A stretch of 24,635 nt of DNA from assembly GCA_900758315.1 (NCBI GenBank), contig CAAERF010000472.1, positions 1-24,635 on the forward strand. The letters are read 5' to 3'. The translations under genes and the position numbers were made by a program. Source of the DNA: an uncultured Oscillospiraceae bacterium. GTDB taxonomy: Bacteria > Bacillota > Clostridia > Oscillospirales > Oscillospiraceae. Positions 15,110 to 21,943 of this stretch are shown here, in pieces. Position 1 is the first letter of the stretch. Each line of letters starts with the position of its first letter. The notes beneath the pieces were generated by a model, which was not told the origin of the DNA, searched no databases, and was given only the letters and a program-made list of their open reading frames with translations.

Positions 15110-16267
15110 ATGAGCCGAATTTTTTACATGCCCCCTACCATTGTCAGCGGTGCAGGCAGCCTTGCCGCCGCGGGCGATCAAATTTGCCGGGGCAGGAAAG
15201 CCCTGGTCGTCACCGGGAAGATTGTGGGAAAGCAGGCCTGTACCCGGGAACTGCTCCAACTGCTGGACACCAAAGGAGTCAGCTATGACATCTTTTCCGA
15301 CATCCGCGGCGAACCCACAGACACCATGGTCCGCGCCGGCGCGGCGGCCTATCGGGATGGTGGCTGCGACTTTATGATTGCGGTAGGCGGCGGCAGTCCC
15401 ATGGATCTGATGAAGGCTGTGGCGGCTCTCCTCAAGTACCCCGGCGCTGAGCTGCGGGATTTCATGGGGCAGGTGATCGACGGGCCCTTTGTCCCCATGG
15501 TGGCGATCCCCACCACCGCCGGCACCGGTTCCGAGGCCACCATGTTCACCGTGATCACCGACACGTCCACCGACGTGAAAATGCTGCTGAAGGGTCCTCA
15601 GCTGATTCCGGATGTGGCGGTGGTGGACCCGGTGTTCTCAGCAACCGCACCCAAAAGCGTCACTGCCAACACCGGACTGGACGCCTTGACCCATGCCGTG
15701 GAGTCCTACACCTCCCGTCTGGCACAGCCGCTGACCGACACGTTAGCCGTGTCCGCAGTCAAGCGGATTATGGCCTGGCTGCCCCGGGTCTATCGGGACG
15801 GCAGTAATCTGGAGGCCCGGGCACAGATGGCACTGGCCGCCCTGGAGGCCGGTGTGTGTATCACCAACGCCTCTGTCACCCTCGTCCATGGCATGTCCCG
15901 GCCCATCGGCGCACTGTTCCATGTCCCCCACGGCCTGTCCAACGCGATGCTCCTGCCAAACTGCCTGGAGTTTGCCCTGGACGGCGCCTATCAGCGCTTT
16001 GCTGACCTGGGTGTGGCCACCGGCGTGGCTGCGCCCACCGCATCCCCTGATGAGGCCGCCCGTGCCTTCCTGGTCTCCGTGCAGATGCTCTGCAAAATCT
16101 GCCAGGTCCCCACTTTGGCCGAGTACGGCATTGAAAAAGACGCTTTCTTCGCTCAGATCGACAAGATGGCGTCGGATGCCATTGCCTCGGGCTCGCCCGG
16201 CAACACCATTAAGCCGGTGCGCAGGGAAGACTGCGTCACCATCTATCAAACCCTTTGGAACGAATGA
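15110..16267 (+). CDS. Iron-containing alcohol dehydrogenase, probably malonate semialdehyde reductase (pydE role)
   Basis: This 385-residue group III (iron-type) alcohol dehydrogenase has the nucleotide motif GGGSPMD (93-99), IPTTAGTGSEAT (133-144) and metal ligands D191 and H195 (NTGLDALTHAVESY), H260 (VHGMSRP) and H274 (HVPHG). The family reduces short aldehydes with NAD(P)H, including succinate semialdehyde, sulfoacetaldehyde and malonate semialdehyde. Here it follows the aminotransferase by nine bases, so its natural substrate is probably the aldehyde that enzyme makes, giving 3-hydroxypropionate and regenerating NAD(P)+. This draws off a reactive aldehyde and makes transamination effectively irreversible. 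The substrate assignment rests on context only. Confidence 0.9.
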   Translation: MSRIFYMPPTIVSGAGSLAAAGDQICRGRKALVVTGKIVGKQACTRELLQLLDTKGVSYDIFSDIRGEPTDTMVRAGAAAYRDGGCDFMIAVGGGSPMDLMKAVAALLKYPGAELRDFMGQVIDGPFVPMVAIPTTAGTGSEATMFTVITDTSTDVKMLLKGPQLIPDVAVVDPVFSATAPKSVTANTGLDALTHAVESYTSRLAQPLTDTLAVSAVKRIMAWLPRVYRDGSNLEARAQMALAALEAGVCITNASVTLVHGMSRPIGALFHVPHGLSNAMLLPNCLEFALDGAYQRFADLGVATGVAAPTASPDEAARAFLVSVQMLCKICQVPTLAEYGIEKDAFFAQIDKMASDAIASGSPGNTIKPVRREDCVTIYQTLWNE

Positions 16268-16284
16268 TACAGGAGGTATCATCT

Positions 16285-17550
16285 ATGTATACTTGCAGTG
16301 AATCCAGAATGGAAGATAAAATCAAGACCTTTTCCACCTTCGGTGACGCAGGTCATGGCGGCATTACCCGCTACTCCCTGTCTCCTGCGGCCATCCAGGC
16401 CCGCAATGAGTTTCGGCGCCGCATGGAGGCCATTGGCGCCGCCATCGAAGTGGATGATCTGGGCGATATGTACGCCACTCTGCCCGGCTCCGACCCGGAG
16501 GCCAAGCGCATCGTCATGGCCTCCCATGTGGACTCGGTAAAGAACGGCGGCAATTATGACGGTATTCTGGGCGTCATGTCCGCCATGGAGGTGCTGGAGA
16601 CAGTTGCAGACCAGAAGATTCCCCACAAGCATCCTCTGACCGCTATGATCTGGACCAACGAGGAAGGCTCTCTCTACCCGCCCGCCATGATGTGCTCCGG
16701 TATTGTCTGCTACGACTATCTGCCTGAGGACATCCGCGCCAAGTTCCGGTATGAGGATATGATGGCATCCACCAGCATTCTGGATCCGACCAAAACCTTC
16801 GGCCAGGCACTGGCCGCCTCCGGTTTCCAGGGCGATAAGCAGTATCGCCTGTCCCCGGAGAAGTATCAATACATGTTCGAGACCCATATTGAACAGGGTC
16901 CCATCCTGGAGGACGCCGGAAATGACATTGGCGTTGTGGACTGTGTGCTGGGCATGTTCAACTACCGCCTGAAGTTCTACGGTCAGACCGTGCACGCCGG
17001 CACCTTCCCCATGCCCAAGCGCCATGATGCCTTCCTGGCCGCCGCACAGGCGCTGTGCTACCTCCACGAGGAGATCGACAAGCTGGACATTCCGGACCTG
17101 GTCTACACCACCGGCGAGGTTGTCTGCCATCCCTGCGTCCACACCTGTGTGCCCGACTTCTTCGACTTCTCCCTGGACGCCCGCCATGAGGACCCGGAAC
17201 AGCTGGCCCGTGTCCTTGCAGTTGTCAAGAGCTGCGAAGAACGGACCTGGGGCAACGGCTGTACCTGCTCGGTGGAGAAGGCCTGGAACCGGGATACGGT
17301 CTATTGGGACAAGAAGCTGGTGGGCTATGTAAAGGAGGCCGCAGAAGAGTTGGGAGTCAGTCATCAGTACATCCACTCCGGCGCGGGCCATGACGCTCAG
17401 TTCTGCGCCTACGTCATCCCCACCACCATGATCTTTGTCCAGTCCAAGGACGGTCTGAGTCACTGCGAGCCGGAGTTCTCTTCTCTCAAGCATTGTACCG
17501 AAGGTGCTTCCGTGATGCTGAACGCCGTATTGAAGGCCGATGCGGAGTAA
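16285..17550 (+). CDS. Zn-dependent M20 amidohydrolase, probably beta-ureidopropionase (pydC role)
   Basis: A 421-residue member of the N-carbamoyl-amino acid hydrolase/allantoate amidohydrolase group, in the range of the usual length. Two-metal-site residues are visible: ASHVDSV (H81), NYDGILGV (D92), WTNEEGSLY (E126/E127), ETHIEQGPILE (H201) and GLSHCEPEF (H393). The dimerisation/lid segment GQTVHAGTFPMPKRHDAF (233-250) matches the family GxxxHAGTxPMxxRxDA pattern. In this operon it should cleave N-carbamoyl-beta-alanine to beta-alanine, CO2 and ammonia. Allantoate amidohydrolase is the main alternative, but there is no allantoinase-specific partner. ATG 16285 sits behind a perfect CAGGAGG; an earlier TTG at 16255 overlaps the preceding gene and lacks such a site. 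It is the last gene before a strong terminator. Confidence 0.9.
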   Translation: MYTCSESRMEDKIKTFSTFGDAGHGGITRYSLSPAAIQARNEFRRRMEAIGAAIEVDDLGDMYATLPGSDPEAKRIVMASHVDSVKNGGNYDGILGVMSAMEVLETVADQKIPHKHPLTAMIWTNEEGSLYPPAMMCSGIVCYDYLPEDIRAKFRYEDMMASTSILDPTKTFGQALAASGFQGDKQYRLSPEKYQYMFETHIEQGPILEDAGNDIGVVDCVLGMFNYRLKFYGQTVHAGTFPMPKRHDAFLAAAQALCYLHEEIDKLDIPDLVYTTGEVVCHPCVHTCVPDFFDFSLDARHEDPEQLARVLAVVKSCEERTWGNGCTCSVEKAWNRDTVYWDKKLVGYVKEAAEELGVSHQYIHSGAGHDAQFCAYVIPTTMIFVQSKDGLSHCEPEFSSLKHCTEGASVMLNAVLKADAE

Positions 17551-17574
17551 ACACCTTCGCATCATAGCCAATTA

Positions 17575-17617
17575 GAAAAAAGAACAGCGGGAGACAGAAC
17601 TGTCTCCCGCTGTTTTC
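17575..17617 (+). terminator. Strong terminator between the pyrimidine operon and the L,D-transpeptidase gene
   Basis: A 15-base arm (17583-17597) pairs perfectly with 17600-17614 (core GCGGGAGACAG), followed by TTTT. The AAAAAA run on the left gives a U-rich tail on the minus strand, so it should stop both convergent transcripts. Confidence 0.93.
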
Positions 17618-17636
17618 CTATCTGTCGTTTTTAAAA

Positions 17637-19088
17637 TCAGTAGACAACCACTGCGGTGCCAATTTCCACGGTGCCATAGATGGTTTTCGCCGCAGAATAT
17701 GGCATATTGACGCAGCCATGGGAACCATTGGTCTTATAAATCTCTCCACCATATTTGGAGCGCCAGCCGTCCGCGTCATGGAGTCCCACATTGCCGTTAA
17801 AGGGCATCCAGAAGTTCACGTGCGAACTGTAGCCCATGGTCTCGATGGTGCCCAGGGTGGCCGGACTCTTTTTGGCGTCGATGGCCCAGACGCCGCCGGA
17901 AGGTGTGCTGTTGCCTCTGGAGGGGTTGCCCGTCACAATCGGCGTCTCTACAATGACCTTCCCATCCTTGTAACACCACAGGGTCTGCGCCGCAATACTG
18001 ATTTCCACATAAGTACCGCCAATATCGTTGGTCGCACGGGATTTGGCGCTGTAGCTGTAAACCGGCTCTACCGTCTTTTCCTCCGCCGATTCGATGTACT
18101 GGATCAGTTCCGCCGCGGTCTCACTGCGGTTGATGCACCAGCCGTAGTCGCCCCCCTTCAGCGTAACTGTTTTGCCCGAATGGGTGGTAAAGTTATGGGT
18201 CAGACCGAAGGTGTCCGTCTTGTACGCCAGCTTGGTCTTGACAAACTCCAGAACCAGCTCGTCGTCCAGCGCATAGGTGCCGTCCTCCTGCTGCGCGATC
18301 ATGTTCATAATATCTTCTTTTTCCACCGGGATGGTCCGGTCCTCAAAGTCATAGGTGATCTTCGCGTTTAGATACCCGTTCACTTTATTTAACTGGTTCT
18401 GCAGCTCCTTGTCGTCGCTGTATACCGACGGCTCCTCATAGCAGCCGCTCTGATCCAGGTCCAGCTCGGTTTCACCGCTCTGAATGGCCTGATCGATGGC
18501 TTTGACTACCTTGTCTTTGTCCAGCTTATACCCCTGACTCTCCTTCTGGATGGTAAAGACACCGTCTCCCTGTACCAGGCAGGCATCGGTAGGCGCCTGC
18601 TCATAGGCGGGATTGAAGGCTCTCAGGTTCTTCAGGGATTCCTCCAGGGCGGCCTCGTCGTAATTCAAGTTCAAACCAGTGGTCAGCTCAGTCTCCTTGA
18701 ACAGCGAGGCAATCCAACTGTAGGGTGACACGTCATCCAGCAGCTTCTGCACCTCGCCCTGGTCCTCATAGGTCAGGCTGATCTCCTTGCCGGTGATGGT
18801 TTCACTGACATCCTCCCGCTCCTTCAGCGTCAGAGAGTAGTTTTTCACCTGTTCGTTCAGGGCGTTATTCGCCTCTTCAACGGTCTTGCCGCTGCAATTC
18901 ACCCCGTTGATTACGGTGTGATTCAAAAAACGTCCCCGATAGGAATTGGCAATCGTAAAGAACACGACTAGAACAACCACCAAAACCATCGCAGCCGCAC
19001 CAATGTAAAGCGCTTTTCTCCGGGACTTCACCTGGACGCCTTCGCCTTGTTGTACTTCTGTTTCTGGGGCTTGATTCTTATTTCTCAC
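17637..19088 (-). CDS. Membrane-anchored L,D-transpeptidase (YkuD domain) with peptidoglycan-binding-type repeats
   Basis: About 483 residues. A short basic cytoplasmic tail is followed by one membrane helix (ALYIGAAAMVLVVVLVVFF), so the enzyme faces outward. The middle (about 60-350) contains two domains of the kind found before YkuD in clostridial transpeptidases (NGVNCSGKTVEEANNAL and GGDYGWCINRSETAAEL segments). The last 120 residues are the YkuD catalytic domain, ending in a GLHDADGWRSKYGG segment and NGSHGCVNMPYSAAK with the catalytic Cys and His. It forms 3-3 cross-links or attaches proteins to peptidoglycan, giving resistance to many beta-lactams. I place the start at GTG 19088, where AAGG is eight bases upstream; a GTG at 19097 abuts its own ribosome binding site and is less likely. 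Confidence 0.92.
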   Translation of the reverse strand: MRNKNQAPETEVQQGEGVQVKSRRKALYIGAAAMVLVVVLVVFFTIANSYRGRFLNHTVINGVNCSGKTVEEANNALNEQVKNYSLTLKEREDVSETITGKEISLTYEDQGEVQKLLDDVSPYSWIASLFKETELTTGLNLNYDEAALEESLKNLRAFNPAYEQAPTDACLVQGDGVFTIQKESQGYKLDKDKVVKAIDQAIQSGETELDLDQSGCYEEPSVYSDDKELQNQLNKVNGYLNAKITYDFEDRTIPVEKEDIMNMIAQQEDGTYALDDELVLEFVKTKLAYKTDTFGLTHNFTTHSGKTVTLKGGDYGWCINRSETAAELIQYIESAEEKTVEPVYSYSAKSRATNDIGGTYVEISIAAQTLWCYKDGKVIVETPIVTGNPSRGNSTPSGGVWAIDAKKSPATLGTIETMGYSSHVNFWMPFNGNVGLHDADGWRSKYGGEIYKTNGSHGCVNMPYSAAKTIYGTVEIGTAVVVY

Positions 19089-19164
19089 AGAGCACACCTT
19101 CTTCCAATCTGGTCAACGGGAACGCCGTCTTCGACTGGGTTCCCTCTGTTTTGCGGTTGCTTCT

Positions 19165-19193
19165 AAACTAGCACAAATAACCGGAAAACTCAA
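19165..19193 (-). promoter_or_regulatory. Candidate promoter of the L,D-transpeptidase gene
   Basis: Minus-strand TTGAGT (19193-19188), a 17-base spacer and TAGTTT (19170-19165), with an extended TG one base before the -10. This gives a leader of about 70 bases. Confidence 0.45.
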
Positions 19194-19329
19194 GTAACGA
19201 ATCATTACAATGAATAACAGCACTTCCAGTTTCTAACCATTTCGGCAAAACCGGGCCGATTTTTTATGCAACCTCACCAATCCCCTCTCCCATACCACAC
19301 TGCTTTCCTATGCCGCACACCTCTGCCAG

Positions 19330-19358
19330 ATGACAGCCAGCCACTTTTCTGTTATGAT
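19330..19358 (+). promoter_or_regulatory. Promoter of the two-component system
   Basis: ATGACA (19330-19335), a 17-base spacer and TATGAT (19353-19358), each hexamer one base from consensus. Transcription would start near 19365, which rules out any translation start upstream of it and supports the TTG start at 19399. Confidence 0.8.
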
Positions 19359-19398
19359 AGCCGTAGCAACACGAATCAAACTTGGGGGGAATCTGGTT

Positions 19399-20085
19399 TT
19401 GAACAGCTATCGCATTTTAATCGTGGAAGACGATGCCGTGATCGCCCGGGTGGTGCGGAACCATTTGACAGGCTGGGGGTATACGGTTCAGTGTGTGGAC
19501 GACTTTAACAATGTTCTGAGCACCTTCACCTCCTTTTCCCCTCAACTGGTCCTGCTGGACATCGCACTCCCCTTTTTTAACGGCTACCACTGGTGCACGG
19601 AGATCCGCAAGCTCTCCAACGTGCCCATCATGTTCCTCTCCTCCGCCTCGGACAATATGAACCTGATCACCGCCATGAATATGGGGGGCGACGATTTCCT
19701 GTCCAAGCCCTTTGAACTGCCGGTGCTCACCGCCAAAATTCAGGCACTGCTCCGCCGTACTTATGACTTTGGCGCGGCAACGCAGCTGCTGAAATGCGGC
19801 GGCGCCGTGCTGAATGTGTCGGACGGCACGCTGCGCGTTCACGGGGAAAAGGTGGATCTGACCCGAAATGAGTGGAAGATCTTACAGATGCTGTTGGAAA
19901 ACCGGGGAAAGGTGGTCAGCCGTCAGGCCCTGATGGCCCGGCTGTGGGAATCGGACGAGTTTATCAGCGAAAATACGCTGACAGTCAACGTGACCCGCCT
20001 GCGGAAAAAGCTGGAGACCGCCGGCCTCTCCGACTTTATCCGCACCAAAAAGGGCGTCGGCTACTTTGTGGAGGGAGAAATTTGA
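19399..20085 (+). CDS. OmpR-family response regulator, BceR-like
   Basis: A 228-residue response regulator. The receiver domain (1-115) has the acidic pair D11/D12 in LIVEDDAV, the phosphorylation site D54 in VLLDIALP, S81/S82 and K103 in LSKPF. The C-terminal winged helix (about 130-228) ends with TVNVTRLRKKLE and the IRTKKGVGYFV hairpin. Coupling to a short-loop sensor kinase and a BceAB-type transporter places it in the group that senses cell-wall-active peptides such as bacitracin or lantibiotics. The start is TTG 19399 with GGGGGGA eight bases upstream; an ATG at 19330 lies inside the promoter and cannot be used. Its stop overlaps the kinase start by four bases. Confidence 0.92.
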   Translation: MNSYRILIVEDDAVIARVVRNHLTGWGYTVQCVDDFNNVLSTFTSFSPQLVLLDIALPFFNGYHWCTEIRKLSNVPIMFLSSASDNMNLITAMNMGGDDFLSKPFELPVLTAKIQALLRRTYDFGAATQLLKCGGAVLNVSDGTLRVHGEKVDLTRNEWKILQMLLENRGKVVSRQALMARLWESDEFISENTLTVNVTRLRKKLETAGLSDFIRTKKGVGYFVEGEI

Positions 20086-21068
20086 AGCTGCTTTGTTCCT
20101 ATCTGCGGAGACAGATCAAACTGATTTTACTGCTGCTCCTCTTTGTCATCCTATTCGCCATCGTATTCTCACTCTACAATCTGCCGGTGGAAGCGGTGGC
20201 TTATGCTTCCATCCTCTGTCTGACCGCCGGACTGCTCTTTTTCGCCGTGGGGTACGGCCGGTACGTCCACCGTCGCCGGCAGCTCCAGCGTCTGCTCCAA
20301 ACGGTAGAGGAGACCGTCTTGCAGCTCCCACCTCCCATGAGCAAGCTGGAGGAGGATTATCAGGCCCTGCTGCGTGCTGTCTGCGCAGACCGCACCCGAA
20401 TTACCGCAGAGCATGAGGCTGCCTATCAGGATATGACCAACTACTACACCCTGTGGGCCCATCAGATCAAGACGCCCATCGCCGCCATGTACCTGCTGCT
20501 CCAGGAAGAGGTCCCGGATCGGGATACGCTGTCCGCCGAGCTTCTTAAAATTGAGGAGTACGTGGAGATGGTGCTGTCCTACCTGCGCCTGGGCAGTGAC
20601 AGCACCGACTACCTGCTCCGGCACTGCGACCTGGATGAAATTGTGCGGGCCACCGTCCGCAAATACGCAAAGCTGTTTATCCTGAAGCAGATCACGCTCG
20701 CCTTTGACGAGACGCACCGCACTATCCTCACCGACGAAAAGTGGCTCTCCTTCTCCATCGGCCAGCTCCTGTCCAACGCACTGAAATACACGCCGGAACA
20801 GGGCGCCATCCACATTTATGGTGAGCAGGAGGCACTGATCATCGCCGACAACGGCATTGGCATCCGGGCTGAGGACCTTCCCCGGGTCTTTGAAAAGGGC
20901 TTCACCGGCTACAACGGCCGGGAGACGAAAAAATCCACCGGCATCGGACTCTATCTGTGCCGCCGCATCCTGACCAAGCTGGGCCACGACATCTCAATCA
21001 CCTCCCAGCCGGGCAAGGGCACCCAGGTGCGGGTGGATCTGACCAGTGCGCCACAGGTCATCGAATAA
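20082..21068 (+). CDS. Intramembrane-sensing histidine kinase, BceS-like
   Basis: A 328-residue sensor kinase. Two membrane helices (about 12-31 and 38-58) are joined by only a few residues (LYNLPVE), the hallmark of intramembrane-sensing BceS-type kinases, which have no external sensor domain and take their signal from the partner transporter. The H-box is LWAHQIKTPIAAM (H127), the N-box SNALKYTP, the G1 box IADNGIGI and the G2 box STGIGLYLCRR. The start is TTG 20082, in a four-base TTGA overlap with the response regulator and behind GGGAG. Both genes therefore use TTG and are translationally coupled. Confidence 0.92.
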   Translation: MKLLCSYLRRQIKLILLLLLFVILFAIVFSLYNLPVEAVAYASILCLTAGLLFFAVGYGRYVHRRRQLQRLLQTVEETVLQLPPPMSKLEEDYQALLRAVCADRTRITAEHEAAYQDMTNYYTLWAHQIKTPIAAMYLLLQEEVPDRDTLSAELLKIEEYVEMVLSYLRLGSDSTDYLLRHCDLDEIVRATVRKYAKLFILKQITLAFDETHRTILTDEKWLSFSIGQLLSNALKYTPEQGAIHIYGEQEALIIADNGIGIRAEDLPRVFEKGFTGYNGRETKKSTGIGLYLCRRILTKLGHDISITSQPGKGTQVRVDLTSAPQVIE

Positions 21069-21076
21069 TCGAAACC

Positions 21077-21090
21077 TTGCAAAACTGTAA
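21077..21090 (+). promoter_or_regulatory. Putative BceR-type operator upstream of the transporter genes
   Basis: TTGCA-AAAC-TGTAA is one base away from the known BceR-group inverted repeat TNACA-N4-TGTAA. It sits about 60 bases upstream of a TATGAT -10 (21144-21149) that lacks a good -35, as expected for an activator-dependent promoter. Confidence 0.55.
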
Positions 21091-21094
21091 GAAA

Positions 21095-21140
21095 CAGGGC
21101 CGGAATGTAAGCCAAAGCGATGGCTTCTATTCCGGCCCTG
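21095..21140 (+). other. Long inverted repeat between kinase and transporter genes
   Basis: The 12-base arms CAGGGCCGGAAT (21095-21106) and ATTCCGGCCCTG (21129-21140) are perfect complements, and inner bases 21109-21114 pair with 21121-21126. No U-run follows; the repeat ends four bases before a TATGAT. It could be a weak terminator for the kinase transcript or an element covering the transporter promoter. Confidence 0.65.
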
Positions 21141-21175
21141 GGTTATGATGGGTACTGGAAATGGAGGAACAAATT

Positions 21176-21943
21176 ATGTCTCTTTTGGAAGTAACACATC
21201 TTCGTAAAGTCTACACCACCCGCTTTGGCGGCAATCAGGTGGAAGCCCTGCACAACGTCAACTTCTCCGTAGAAGAGGGCGAGTACGTAGCCATCATGGG
21301 AGAATCCGGCTCCGGCAAGACCACACTGCTGAACATTCTGGCGGCGCTGGATCAGCCCACCTCCGGACAGGTGGTCCTCAATGGCCGAAAGCTGGGGGAC
21401 ATCTCTGAGCGGGAGCTCTCCGCGTTCCGGCGGGACAATCTCGGCTTCGTCTTTCAGGACTTTAACCTGCTGGACACCTTCTCGCTCCAGGACAACATCT
21501 TTTTGCCCCTGGTTCTGGCCGGCAACACCTATAATGAGATGGCAAAAAAGTTGGCGCCCATCGCAGAGACCCTGAACATCAGCGACATCCTGCGCAAATT
21601 CCCCTACGAGGTCTCCGGTGGACAGAAACAGCGGGCCGCCGTAGCCCGCGCCCTGATCACGGAGCCCCAGATTGTGCTGGCAGACGAGCCCACCGGCGCC
21701 TTGGACTCCAAGGCATCTGACATGCTGCTGGGCCTGTTTGGCCAGATCAATCAGGCCGGTCAGACCATTCTCATGGTCACCCACTCCGTCAAGGCAGCCA
21801 GCCATGCCAAGCGGATTCTGTTCCTGCGGGACGGCGAGGTATACCACCAGCTCTATCGGGGCGAACAGACGACGGAACAGCTCTTTGGGAATATCTCAGA
21901 TACCCTGACCGTTTTGGCACAAGGCGGTGAGCTCCATGCGTAA
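21176..21943 (+). CDS. ABC transporter ATP-binding protein, BceA-like
   Basis: A 255-residue ATPase of the MacB/LolD/BceA type. Walker A is GESGSGKTT, the Q-loop is VFQDFNLLDTFS, the signature VSGGQKQRAAVARAL, Walker B IVLADEPTGALDS and the switch VTHS. The segment DTFSLQDNIFLPLVLA is characteristic of BceA-type subunits. It would drive the adjacent FtsX-like permease in releasing lipid II cycle intermediates from antimicrobial peptides, while signalling to the kinase. ATG 21176 follows GGAGGA; an ATG at 21161 contributes that same ribosome binding site and is not the start. Its end overlaps the permease start by eight bases. Confidence 0.93.
   Translation: MSLLEVTHLRKVYTTRFGGNQVEALHNVNFSVEEGEYVAIMGESGSGKTTLLNILAALDQPTSGQVVLNGRKLGDISERELSAFRRDNLGFVFQDFNLLDTFSLQDNIFLPLVLAGNTYNEMAKKLAPIAETLNISDILRKFPYEVSGGQKQRAAVARALITEPQIVLADEPTGALDSKASDMLLGLFGQINQAGQTILMVTHSVKAASHAKRILFLRDGEVYHQLYRGEQTTEQLFGNISDTLTVLAQGGELHA

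Larger units (their letters stand above)
19089..19398. promoter_or_regulatory. Divergent intergenic region between the transpeptidase and the response regulator
   Basis: About 310 bases with no credible gene. It contains a hairpin in the expected transpeptidase leader (GGGAAC 19118-19123 with GTTCCC 19139-19144), a candidate minus-strand promoter (19193-19165), a short plus-strand hairpin followed by six T (19242-19265), and the promoter of the two-component genes (19330-19358). Confidence 0.6.

Noticed and set aside
9595..15259. Long open frames on the minus strand opposite the receptor gene (about 490 codons) and opposite the aminotransferase gene (about 529 codons)
   Set aside because: They are shadows caused by the strong third-position G/C bias of the plus-strand genes. 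Their translations have no family motifs and they lack ribosome binding sites.
16285..17550. Allantoate amidohydrolase and a purine (allantoin) pathway, suggested by PucR and the M20 family
   Set aside because: The dehydrogenase keeps every pyrimidine-site residue compared, and no ureidoglycolate or allantoin-specific gene is present. The pyrimidine reading explains all enzymes, although the substrate is not proven.
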